Of a stretch of 64,000 nucleotides of DNA, positions 45,540 through 52,483 are shown piece by piece. Source of the stretch: Duganella alba (GTDB taxonomy: Bacteria > Pseudomonadota > Gammaproteobacteria > Burkholderiales > Burkholderiaceae_D); contig NZ_WKJN01000007.1 in assembly GCF_009674495.1 (NCBI RefSeq), positions 1 through 64,000 of the forward strand, in the 5' to 3' direction. Within the stretch, counting starts at the first letter, position 1; every line of letters starts with the position of its first letter. The translations under genes were made by a program, and so were the position numbers. The notes beneath the pieces were generated by a model. The model searched no databases. It was not told the DNA's origin and worked only from the letters and a program-made list of their open reading frames with translations.

Positions 45540-45751
45540 TATTTTTCGGCCTTACTCGATGCACTCGACGCGCTCGATGCATCGTCCAAAATCGTATAGA
45601 CTCGACGAGTAAACTCAGCCTTTGTACCGAATACCGTAAAGTTCTGAAAAGATTCTTCAAGCGCCAAAAGGGCCGAGAGAACCTCAGTGGGCACACCGAA
45701 GCGTCGCGCTGCGGTCTCAATAAGTTCGACGTCGTCGTGGCGTTCGGTCAT
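45539..45751 (-). CDS. Small conserved protein, first gene of the DndD'-FtsK-AAA-DUF4435 operon
   Basis: A 70-residue acidic-to-neutral helical protein (DVELIETAARRFGVPTEVLS, FTVFGTKAEFTRRVYTIL) with a Ser/Ala tail and no catalytic motif. GAAAG precedes the ATG. Its TAA overlaps the ATG of the DndD-like gene (TAATG), so it is co-translated. Small proteins in this place occur with DNA-modification-linked ATPase operons, but I do not recognise a family with confidence. A structural or adaptor part is likely. Confidence 0.65.
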   Translation of the reverse strand: MTERHDDVELIETAARRFGVPTEVLSALLALEESFQNFTVFGTKAEFTRRVYTILDDASSASSASSKAEK

Positions 45752-46055
45752 GGTGTATTCTTTCGTGATACCTCAACTGCCCAGCCATTACCCGAAGGCT
45801 TGCTAGGAAGCTCGTCTATTTTCGATGCCGCATAGCAACATTACAAAACGCTACTCCTACGAAATAGCCTCATGTGTGCGACATCTTGACGGTACTTTAA
45901 CACCATCAAATGCCACTGGGCAAAATTATCAAAATTTCCTCATGTTACCATGATCCACCGTGAGGTAGTGAGATAGGTAATAAGTCCCTCAATAAGTGAA
46001 GAGAAATACCCGCAAGATTATCGTGGTTTTAGATAAATGATGCACTACTGAAAAT
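45752..46055. other. Intergenic region upstream of the five-gene operon
   Basis: This 304-base stretch should hold the promoter of the five-gene operon that starts at 45751 and the 3' end of the nuclease-like gene. I see no gene, repeat or convincing terminator. Confidence 0.4.
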
Positions 46056-48065
46056 TTATGACGACGGTGCATAACTAAAAGCGACATCCGACTCTTCACG
46101 CATCAGGAATTCAGGCAACAAGAAACAACAATCGCCAATAATTATTTCTCTATGCGTAACTTCTGAGCTCTCGAGAGAAATATCCAACTCAACCGAATGT
46201 CGAATCAATCGCAATATTTCATCACTACCTAAATCTTCCTTCTTTACAAAATGATGCGTATGTTTCAATTCACCTGTTCTTCCATCAAAGTAATTAACCT
46301 TTGACCCGTCACATATTGTCTTTCGCGTCAACTCGGAAATAACGGGAACCTCGTCAAATACCCATCCATTAAGTTGGTCGACATTTGTCAAAACAACGGG
46401 TTGAATATATTTAATTTCTGCGACCGACTTCTTCCCACATATTGATACCAACCAGCCAGGATTGGATTTAAAAAAATCGACCGCAATTTTGGCTTGCGAA
46501 CAGCCAAACTGAATTGTCTGTCGATTCTTCCAATGATCATAAATTGTAATTCCGGACCCTATCATAGCTTTGATTTGCACTATCAACAGCAAATCCCCGC
46601 GTAGCAAAATCAAATCAACATCCGTAATAAGCCGTCCATCTGTCTTTAGCTTGACATTTCGGCCAGCGATTTTCCAATCAGATTGCTCAAATTGTTTTGC
46701 CAAAAAGTCTTCCCAAATTGCTCCAAAATTTTTACCTAGCACACCACCCTGAATGAGAGATTCCCTCACAGCTACATTCCACACACCTAGGTGTCCTCCA
46801 AGCAATGGCATGGCTGTGCTCTCATCTAACCGTATGAACGGACGACTAACAAGCGCTTGATGACTAGGTGCGGGGAGTTCAGAGAGTTGAGCATGCAGTG
46901 CATTTTTAATTCGATCACCGTCGGCACCATCTTCGATACTTTCAATTATCTTACCGACTGGAATAGCGGCAATCTCCCGCGTTCCATTGTTCATCGCTAG
47001 ATACGCTTCACTTACAGCGTTTGCGCCTGCGGTATACCACCTTAAAATCATCGCGGCAAAATAATATGATTGAGCGTCAGGACTTAGCTCTGCAGCGGCT
47101 AGAAGCAGGTCATCCTCCGCATCAATCAGAATCAAAGATGCTTTGCTAGTCGCGCGTGCATGGTCCAAGTCAACTACGTCTGAAATAGGCCGACCTGATT
47201 TTAAAAGATAGTGCTTTACTGCATGGTCAAGGGACGCATTTTCCATCTCCGCAAGCATGTCACGAACGTAGCGACCTATCCGACGCTGACTATACTTCAT
47301 CACTAGTTCACGGCGAATCGCGAGCCTTCGCAATAGTTGTCTTCGAGCATCAGCAAATTGAAGGCGATGTACGCGTAAAGGAGTTACGGTACTCTCATCA
47401 ACAATAAAATCACCGTAAGTAACACAATCCGCGATCCATTCGAATGTATTCACCTCACTGGCCAGCCTGATAACCCCAAGCATCGTTTTAGACATTTTTC
47501 TAACTTGACCTCTTGTTAGACGAATCCCTTTATTCGGCTTATTGACGTGACTCCATTCATTAATGGCTCTTGCAATCGCCGTTGTCGTATCGTTAAGCAT
47601 CCCATTTAATTCGTGCAAATAATGCTCTCGCTCGGCTACTGACATACGTGAAAGCTCTTCGTCGCGATTGAATTGATATTTTGACAAAATCCAATCGAAG
47701 CTAACTTGCCCGGCCGCCAACAAATCTTGCAGAGAGCACGGTGAGCATTCATCAACCATTAAATGTATTTTTTGCAATAATTTTAGTCTAGATGAATCGA
47801 TGACTATCGCAAGTTGAAGATATCTAAAAAAGAGTTCTCGTTCAGGATGGGCAATCGATGCTTCAGTAGATTCATAAAGGACTCTGGCAATGGCCATCCT
47901 TGATTCGGCTGGTGCCTTTAGGATTAATTTTCTCTCTCGAAAGCGCACCAGTATGTCAGACGTGAGGCCTGCTACGAGCTTGAGAGCGAACGAAACACTA
48001 TCCCCGGTCTCAAGTTCCGGCAGCAAAGAGGTAAGCCAGCGATCAATCGCTTTAATTTCCTTCAT
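46056..48065 (-). CDS. Orphan protein with C-terminal Mrr-like PD-(D/E)XK nuclease motif
   Basis: A 669-residue protein of no family I recognise. The first 430 residues are helical and lack motifs. The region about 445-560 looks like a restriction endonuclease fold: E452 (AIWEDFLAKQF), D482/D484 (LITDVDLILL) and Q497-x-K499 (LLIVQIKAMIG), the QxK form typical of Mrr-type nucleases. YIQPVVLTNV and the C-terminal segment may complete the fold. It is transposon cargo next to a phosphorothioation cluster, so a modification-dependent or nucleic-acid-cleaving defence role is plausible. It appears to be a single gene, with an XRE regulator about 200 bases upstream. Confidence 0.6.
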   Translation of the reverse strand: MKEIKAIDRWLTSLLPELETGDSVSFALKLVAGLTSDILVRFRERKLILKAPAESRMAIARVLYESTEASIAHPERELFFRYLQLAIVIDSSRLKLLQKIHLMVDECSPCSLQDLLAAGQVSFDWILSKYQFNRDEELSRMSVAEREHYLHELNGMLNDTTTAIARAINEWSHVNKPNKGIRLTRGQVRKMSKTMLGVIRLASEVNTFEWIADCVTYGDFIVDESTVTPLRVHRLQFADARRQLLRRLAIRRELVMKYSQRRIGRYVRDMLAEMENASLDHAVKHYLLKSGRPISDVVDLDHARATSKASLILIDAEDDLLLAAAELSPDAQSYYFAAMILRWYTAGANAVSEAYLAMNNGTREIAAIPVGKIIESIEDGADGDRIKNALHAQLSELPAPSHQALVSRPFIRLDESTAMPLLGGHLGVWNVAVRESLIQGGVLGKNFGAIWEDFLAKQFEQSDWKIAGRNVKLKTDGRLITDVDLILLRGDLLLIVQIKAMIGSGITIYDHWKNRQTIQFGCSQAKIAVDFFKSNPGWLVSICGKKSVAEIKYIQPVVLTNVDQLNGWVFDEVPVISELTRKTICDGSKVNYFDGRTGELKHTHHFVKKEDLGSDEILRLIRHSVELDISLESSEVTHREIIIGDCCFLLPEFLMREESDVAFSYAPSS

Positions 48066-48268
48066 ATCGACTCCTCGTACGTATCCACATTTTCTTGAGC
48101 TGCTCCCGGCAATTGCCTACGGCATAACGACCGATGAGAAATACTGAGCGTGATTGGCAATGAGCAGTTGCGAGGCATGTGCATTAGATGATCACGTGGT
48201 AGATGCCGGATGAAAGCGATAAGCTACGGGGCGATCCCCCATCAGTTGCAGCATAACGTCCCAGGGGA

Positions 48269-48517
48269 CTAAGTGCGCTCAGCATCCGACGCTTCCCGCA
48301 TCTTCCTCTCAACAAGTACGAGCATTTGGGAAGCTGGTATGCAGAGAGCGTCAGCCAGCTTATAAAGCACTCGGATACTTGGCTGATTGACACCACGTTC
48401 AATCAAACTGACATAGTTCCGCTCGACCTCAGCGGTTAACGCAAGCTGTTCCTGCGACAGCCCGGCTTCGCGTCGTAGGGACCGGAGTACTTGACCAAAC
48501 GCGATAGAAGGCTCCAA
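48269..48517 (-). CDS. XRE-family regulator resembling restriction controller proteins
   Basis: An 82-residue protein, almost entirely a Cro/CI helix-turn-helix: FGQVLRSLRREAGLSQEQLA then VERNYVSLIERGVNQPS and the dimer helix LYKLADALCIPASQML. The size and sequence resemble controller (C) proteins of restriction-modification systems. It starts at TTG 48517, supported by GGGAG six bases upstream; the nearby ATG at 48521 is out of frame. Two perfect palindromes with the same core, CAATATATTG, lie just upstream, so it probably regulates itself and perhaps the divergent genes from 48742. No methyltransferase is adjacent. Confidence 0.82.
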   Translation of the reverse strand: MEPSIAFGQVLRSLRREAGLSQEQLALTAEVERNYVSLIERGVNQPSIRVLYKLADALCIPASQMLVLVERKMREASDAERT

Positions 48518-48526
48518 ACATTTCTC

Positions 48527-48538
48527 CCAATATATTGG
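48527..48538. promoter_or_regulatory. Palindrome CCAATATATTGG, probable operator
   Basis: A perfect 12-bp palindrome just upstream of the ribosome-binding site of the XRE gene at 48517. It shares the core CAATATATTG with the palindrome at 48571-48588. Binding there would block expression of the XRE gene. Confidence 0.6.
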
Positions 48539-48570
48539 TAGAAATGGTGGGCTTCGGCTATTATTTAGTC

Positions 48571-48588
48571 TTCACAATATATTGTGAA
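48571..48588. promoter_or_regulatory. Palindrome TTCACAATATATTGTGAA, probable operator
   Basis: A perfect 18-bp palindrome, centred 47 bases from the first one and sharing its core. It lies in the 224-base gap between the XRE gene and the divergent membrane protein gene at 48742. A two-site operator of this kind is usual for XRE/C-protein autoregulation. Confidence 0.65.
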
Positions 48589-48741
48589 TTTATGCGTAAA
48601 TTGCTAATTCGAGAGGGGGTCTACCTTTGCTATATGCCCATCCTGTCGAAAGCATAAGCGCCCAAAAGAGGCCCGCGACTGTAATGCAGCAGCCTCTGAG
48701 CTATGACATCTGCGCGCTCACTTCTAGATGGAAAGGTTTAG

Positions 48742-49236
48742 ATGGAAAAGACAACTTCAGTAGTGCTGGTTGCAATCCTGCTCGGTTGGGTTCTCCTAGT
48801 GTTGTGGAAAAAAGGTATCGCCAATTTTTGGCGCCTGCTGGCCGAAACTAACGAACGCTACGGCACGAGCTTCGGGAAATCTCCGGAAGATAAAGCGACG
48901 GTCGTCGGCGTTAACTTGCGTGAAGGCGGCGCATTGGCCTTCGATCAGGCCAGCCGAAAGATTGCGTACCTCACGAGGGGAGGTAAGAGTATTGAGGTAC
49001 TTGGCTACGAATTCGTACAATCTTGGCGAGTTACGTGGCGCGAAAAAACGAGTGGCAACGGCGCTCAGTTTGGCATAGTGACTGTTGGGTCAGCACATAC
49101 CACGCAGGACAAAGTCTTCCTTGAGATCACGACCAACGACATAAAACGTCCTGTCATTAAGATGCCCATGTCGTCTGTGCGTTACGCAGAAGAAACTGCT
49201 GCAAGGCTCAAAATCTTGATCAACGCAAAGAACTAA
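48742..49236 (+). CDS. Single-pass membrane protein of unknown function
   Basis: A 164-residue protein with one N-terminal membrane helix (TSVVLVAILLGWVLLVLW) and a cytoplasmic beta-rich domain (LNERYGTSFGKSP-like start, then VVGVNLREGGALAFD, KIAYLTRGGKSIEVLGYEF). The domain repeats motifs of small PH-like or DUF4755-type modules, but I cannot name it with certainty. AAAGG precedes the ATG. It is divergent from the XRE gene and is followed by another hypothetical gene seven bases downstream, so the two form a small operon. Confidence 0.6.
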   Translation: MEKTTSVVLVAILLGWVLLVLWKKGIANFWRLLAETNERYGTSFGKSPEDKATVVGVNLREGGALAFDQASRKIAYLTRGGKSIEVLGYEFVQSWRVTWREKTSGNGAQFGIVTVGSAHTTQDKVFLEITTNDIKRPVIKMPMSSVRYAEETAARLKILINAKN

Positions 49237-49243
49237 GATTTCG

Positions 49244-49630
49244 ATGCCTAAGGTACATAGCACCCATTCTTCTGCCGAGTCAGACCTAAGAGATCATTTT
49301 CATAACTACTTCGAGCTTCTCCTTGATGCGGAACGCAGCAAGCTGCAGCAGGCCATTGGAAAGCTTGGCACGCAATCTGAGAGGCACGACGTCCTCATCC
49401 AAATTGACTGCCGCATCTACTATTTACGTGGGGCAGTTCGGATGGGGAAATTGCTCGGCTTGATTGACCATGACGAAGCAAAGATAAATTTTGGCACATT
49501 GTCTCTTGAGCGTGACCGGCTCCGCTCGAGCGCCTTAGGTACCGAGGAAAGCGTCCCACTTGTGAAACAACCCAGCACCGGTGCTGCACGAATCGAACTT
49601 ATCAAGAAATCGCTCCGGCCAACAGTTTAA
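49244..49630 (+). CDS. Hypothetical protein
   Basis: A 128-residue, mostly helical protein (LRDHFHNYFELLLDAERSKL, RIYYLRGAVRMGKLLGLID) without signal peptide or catalytic motif. It follows the membrane protein gene by seven bases and is likely co-transcribed with it. Its TAA overlaps the stop of the convergent gene at 49627. I do not recognise a family. Confidence 0.5.
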   Translation: MPKVHSTHSSAESDLRDHFHNYFELLLDAERSKLQQAIGKLGTQSERHDVLIQIDCRIYYLRGAVRMGKLLGLIDHDEAKINFGTLSLERDRLRSSALGTEESVPLVKQPSTGAARIELIKKSLRPTV

Positions 49631-49938
49631 ATCACTCCGCGAAATTTCAGGGTGAGCGCGTCTCGGAGTCTCGGCAGACTTATGACATCGCCTCGGTGCA
49701 AAACTTCGACTACGGGTCCACATTCGTTTGGATAAACAGCGAAATATCGATTAGAACACTCCATCAAGGCCTTGGCCTCAACTGGGTACCGAGATTGAAT
49801 CACCATTGCGGCGACGCGGAAAACGTTCGCTTCACTCCCGCTCGCGGGATCGATTTTCGCTTCAGTATCTCGCGCAACAAGTAGGCATCGATCGAGCATT
49901 GCTGCTTCTTTGTCTCTGGCTGTGAATGGAGGACTCAT
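49627..49938 (-). CDS. Hypothetical protein
   Basis: A 103-residue protein (MSPPFTARDKEAAMLDRCLL, YPVEAKALMECSNRYFAVYP, GPVVEVLHRGDVISLPRLRD) without known motifs. Its ATG overlaps the stop of a preceding short frame (49935-50084) in ATGA, which argues for a former or present two-gene unit. It is convergent with the hypothetical gene at 49244. The composition fits the transposon rather than the host. Confidence 0.45.
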   Translation of the reverse strand: MSPPFTARDKEAAMLDRCLLVARDTEAKIDPASGSEANVFRVAAMVIQSRYPVEAKALMECSNRYFAVYPNECGPVVEVLHRGDVISLPRLRDALTLKFRGVI

Positions 49939-50084
49939 TGCTCACGCTTTAAATTAACGAATGCATTTGCGGGATCATCATCCCCGTAGCGGATTGCAGC
50001 GATAACTATACGGGAAAGATCCCCCAAAACATAGGCAAGGAAGTAATACGCGCGGCCCTTTCTGCGACCAGATGCAGGAAGCAA
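49935..50084 (-). pseudogene. Short frame, probably a 3' remnant of a gene
   Basis: A 49-codon minus-strand frame with coding-like content (RAYYFLAYVLGDLSRIVIAA and YGDDDPANAFVNLKREQ) whose stop overlaps the start of the next gene. It has no ATG; a TTG at 50084 with GGAGGG three bases upstream is the only candidate start, and a stop codon lies 9 codons further out. It may be the end of a gene cut by an earlier rearrangement near the transposon right end, or a real very small protein. Confidence 0.35.
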
Positions 50085-50407
50085 CGACCCTCCAACTGCA
50101 AGATATTATTGAGAGAACATCACCGCCTTAGCAGCTGATGATGTCTCCCTGACTACGAACTTATTAGCCCGCACTAGCTGGTCCAGACACAGTTCAAAAA
50201 ATATTCAGCGGAAAATTCCAACTATTCTGCATTCGCACGTACAGGATTGCAGAGCGAATCATTTCATGCCCAAATCGAGCCATACTTAGCTGCAAATGCA
50301 CTGCAAGTAAGCGGTCCACCGATTCTTCCTGCCAATTCAAAGTTCCCCCACCAATCTCAGGTCTCTTGGCAAAAATCTCTTACTAGGTGACGAAACTCTC
50401 GGCTTTT
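50085..50407. other. Right end region of the transposon with TCTC repeats
   Basis: No gene is seen. TCTCAG (50355), TCTCTT (50362 and 50376) and TCTCGG (50397) are inverted counterparts of the TGAGA-type repeats at the left end, though less regular. They are candidate right-end TnsB sites. The rest of the stretch holds nothing I can identify. Confidence 0.45.
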
Positions 50408-50420
50408 GTGTCACTCAACG
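50408..50420 (-). repeat. Right terminal inverted repeat
   Basis: GTGTCACTCAACG, the exact complement of the left end at 23658-23670. It is followed directly by the TCATC target duplication. Confidence 0.9.
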
Positions 50421-50425
50421 TCATC
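50421..50425. repeat. Target-site duplication, right copy (TCATC)
   Basis: Identical to 23653-23657. The bases that follow, GACCGTTGA, are the original last two codons and stop of the DUF427 gene. Confidence 0.85.
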
Positions 50426-50445
50426 GACCGTTGACCGTCAGCGCC

Positions 50446-51219
50446 TTACGAGAACTGCGTGAAGTCCGGCTTGCGCTTCTGGAAGAAGGCCATGAAGGCT
50501 TCCTTGGCTTCCGGCGACGACAGCATGGCGCCGAAGTGTTTGTTTTCTTCGGCGATGGCTTGCGCGGTGGGCGCGGTGCGGGCGGCTTTCATCAGGGCCT
50601 TGGTGGTGCGGATCGAGCTCGCTGGAAGCGCGACCAGCTTGGCGGCCTGGCCTTCGGCGAAGGCGCGCAGCTCTTCCACCGGCAGCACTTTCGAGATCAG
50701 GCCCATATCCAGCGCTTCGTGCGCGCCGAAGGCTTCGCCCAGCATCAGCTTTTCGGCGGCGCGCGGGTAGCCGGCGATTTGCGTCAGCAGCAGGCTGGAG
50801 CCGAATTCAGGACACAGGCCCAGCTGCGCGAACGGCATCGAGAACTTGGCGTTGTCGGCCGCGTAGACCAGGTCGCAGTGCATCAGCAGCGTGGTGCCGA
50901 TGCCGACCGCGTTGCCCGACACCGCCGCCACCACCGGCTTGCTGGCGCCGCTCAGGGCCATCATGAATTTGTACACGGAACGGTCTTCAATCGCGCCGCT
51001 GCTCGGGGCGTTTTTCATGAAGTCTTCCAGGTCGTTGCCGGCGGTGAAAATCTCCGGCTTGCCGACCAGCAGAATCGCGCGTACCGATGCATCGGTTTCG
51101 GCAGCGGTCAGGGCGTCGGCCATCGATTGGTACATCGCGGCGGTGATGGCGTTCTTGCGCTCGGGACGGTTGAATTCCAGCGTCAGGATGCCGTTTTCAA
51201 TGCTGCTCAAAATTTCCAT
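50446..51219 (-). CDS. Enoyl-CoA hydratase/isomerase family protein
   Basis: A protein of about 257 residues of the crotonase fold. LTLEFNRPERKNAITAAMYQ and the oxyanion-hole region VAAVSGNAVGIGTTLLMHCD are clear, with FSMPFAQLGLCPEFGSS after it. The second catalytic glutamate region reads CPEFGSSLLL. It hydrates or isomerises enoyl-CoA in beta-oxidation. The ATG at 51219 has GGAG upstream; the in-frame TTG at 51231 is less likely. It is the last gene of the fatty acid operon, 56 bases after the thiolase, and converged with the intact DUF427 gene before the transposon arrived. Confidence 0.9.
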   Translation of the reverse strand: MEILSSIENGILTLEFNRPERKNAITAAMYQSMADALTAAETDASVRAILLVGKPEIFTAGNDLEDFMKNAPSSGAIEDRSVYKFMMALSGASKPVVAAVSGNAVGIGTTLLMHCDLVYAADNAKFSMPFAQLGLCPEFGSSLLLTQIAGYPRAAEKLMLGEAFGAHEALDMGLISKVLPVEELRAFAEGQAAKLVALPASSIRTTKALMKAARTAPTAQAIAEENKHFGAMLSSPEAKEAFMAFFQKRKPDFTQFS

Positions 51220-51235
51220 GTCTGTCTCCAAATGA

Positions 51236-51257
51236 CAAGGGCGCCGCAGCGCCCTTG
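51236..51257 (-). promoter_or_regulatory. GC-rich hairpin between thiolase and enoyl-CoA hydratase genes
   Basis: CAAGGGCGC pairs with GCGCCCTTG around a CGCA loop. There is no T-run after it on the minus strand, and the next gene starts soon after, so it is more likely an mRNA-processing or stability element than a full terminator. The stem closely resembles the terminator at 60941. Confidence 0.45.
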
Positions 51258-51275
51258 ATTATTGCGGTGTAGTGA

Positions 51276-52472
51276 TTACACGCGCTCGATGATGCCTGCC
51301 GCGCCCATGCCTGCGCCGACGCACATGGTGACCATGCCGTACTTCAGGTTGTTGCGACGCAGTGCGTGCACCACGGTGGCGGCACGGATCGCGCCGGTCG
51401 CGCCCAGCGGGTGGCCCAGGGCGATGGCGCCGCCCATCGGGTTGACCTTGGCCGGGTCCAGACCCAGGTCGCGGATGACGGCCAGCGCCTGTGCGGCAAA
51501 CGCTTCGTTCAGCTCGATCCAGTCCAGCTGGTCCTGGGTGATGCCGGCGGCTTTCAGCGCGTCCGGAATCGCGAACTTCGGACCGATGCCCATGATTTCC
51601 GGTGGCACGCCTTTGACGGCGAACGACGAGAACTTGGCCAACGGGGTCAGGTTGTGCTCGCGCAGAATCTTCTCGGAGACCACCAGCAGCGCACCGGCGC
51701 CGTCCGACATCTGCGAGCTGTTACCGGCGGTGACCGAACCCTTCGCGGCGAACACCGGCTTCAACTTGCCCAGGGTTTCCATGCTGGTTTCCGGACGCGC
51801 GCCTTCGTCGGTATCGACGGTGCGGGTCTTGACCTTGATCTCGCCGGTGGCCAGATCCGGCGTGCGGGTGATGATTTCCACCGGGGTGGTCTCATCTTTG
51901 AAGAAGCCGGCCTGCTGCGCGGCGACGGCGCGGCGGTGCGACTCCACCGAGAACGCGTCCTGGTCTTCGCGCGACACTTTCCATTGTTCGGCCACTTTCT
52001 CGGCGGTCAGGCCCATGCCGTATGCCATGCCGACGTTTTCGTCGGTGAACATGTTCAGGTTCATCGATGGGTGGTGGCCCATCATCGGCACCATCGACAT
52101 CGACTCGACGCCGCCAGCCAGCATGACATCGCATTCGCCAACGCGGATGCGGTCAGCCGCCATGGCCAGGGCGGTGATGCCCGACGCGCAGTAACGGTTG
52201 ATGGTAACGCCGCCGACGGTCTTCGGCAGGCCGGCCAGCAGCACCGATTGCCGGGCGATGTTGAAGCCCTGTTCCGCTTCCGGGAACGAGCAGCCGATGA
52301 TGGCGTCGGTGATCAGCGCCGGGTCCAGGCCAGGGGCCTGCGCCAGCGCCGACTGGATGACACGCACCAGCAGGTCGTCCGGACGGGTTTTGTTGAACAT
52401 GCCGCGCGGCGCTTTGCCGATAGGAGTACGGGTCGCGGCGACGATGTATGCGTCTTGAACTTGTTTGCTCAT
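51276..52472 (-). CDS. Acetyl-CoA C-acyltransferase (thiolase)
   Basis: A 398-residue thiolase. The nucleophilic cysteine is C95 (NRYCASGITALAMAADRI). The other active-site blocks are NEAFAAQALAV, GGAIALGHPLGATGA and CVGAGMGAAGII, all intact. It performs the last step of beta-oxidation, releasing acetyl-CoA. It follows the multifunctional FadB-like gene by 11 bases in the operon acyl-CoA dehydrogenase, multifunctional protein, thiolase, hydratase. The start at 52472 precedes the conserved DAYIVAATRTPIG. Confidence 0.95.
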   Translation of the reverse strand: MSKQVQDAYIVAATRTPIGKAPRGMFNKTRPDDLLVRVIQSALAQAPGLDPALITDAIIGCSFPEAEQGFNIARQSVLLAGLPKTVGGVTINRYCASGITALAMAADRIRVGECDVMLAGGVESMSMVPMMGHHPSMNLNMFTDENVGMAYGMGLTAEKVAEQWKVSREDQDAFSVESHRRAVAAQQAGFFKDETTPVEIITRTPDLATGEIKVKTRTVDTDEGARPETSMETLGKLKPVFAAKGSVTAGNSSQMSDGAGALLVVSEKILREHNLTPLAKFSSFAVKGVPPEIMGIGPKFAIPDALKAAGITQDQLDWIELNEAFAAQALAVIRDLGLDPAKVNPMGGAIALGHPLGATGAIRAATVVHALRRNNLKYGMVTMCVGAGMGAAGIIERV

Positions 52473-52483
52473 TGTCTTATTCC

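Larger units (their letters stand above)
23658..50420. mobile_element. Tn7-like transposon, 26,763 bp, with phosphorothioation and other defence cargo
   Basis: The boundaries come from three independent features: a perfect 13-bp terminal inverted repeat (CGTTGAGTGACAC at 23658-23670, its complement at 50408-50420), a perfect flanking 5-bp TCATC direct repeat, and restoration of the DUF427 reading frame when the element is removed in silico. Inside lie tnsA, tnsB, tnsC and tniQ (33456 to 27582, minus strand), which together define a Tn7-like element. The ends are CG rather than the TG..CA common in this group. Cargo lies on both sides: one large gene between tniQ and the left end, and about 16 kb between tnsA and the right end. 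The interior is visibly AT-richer than the host genes, consistent with horizontal arrival. No internal integrase or plasmid genes were seen. Confidence 0.93.

Noticed and set aside
51236-51257. Hairpin as a full terminator of the fatty acid operon
   Set aside because: There is no T-run and the enoyl-CoA hydratase gene follows at once on the same strand; kept only as a possible mRNA element.
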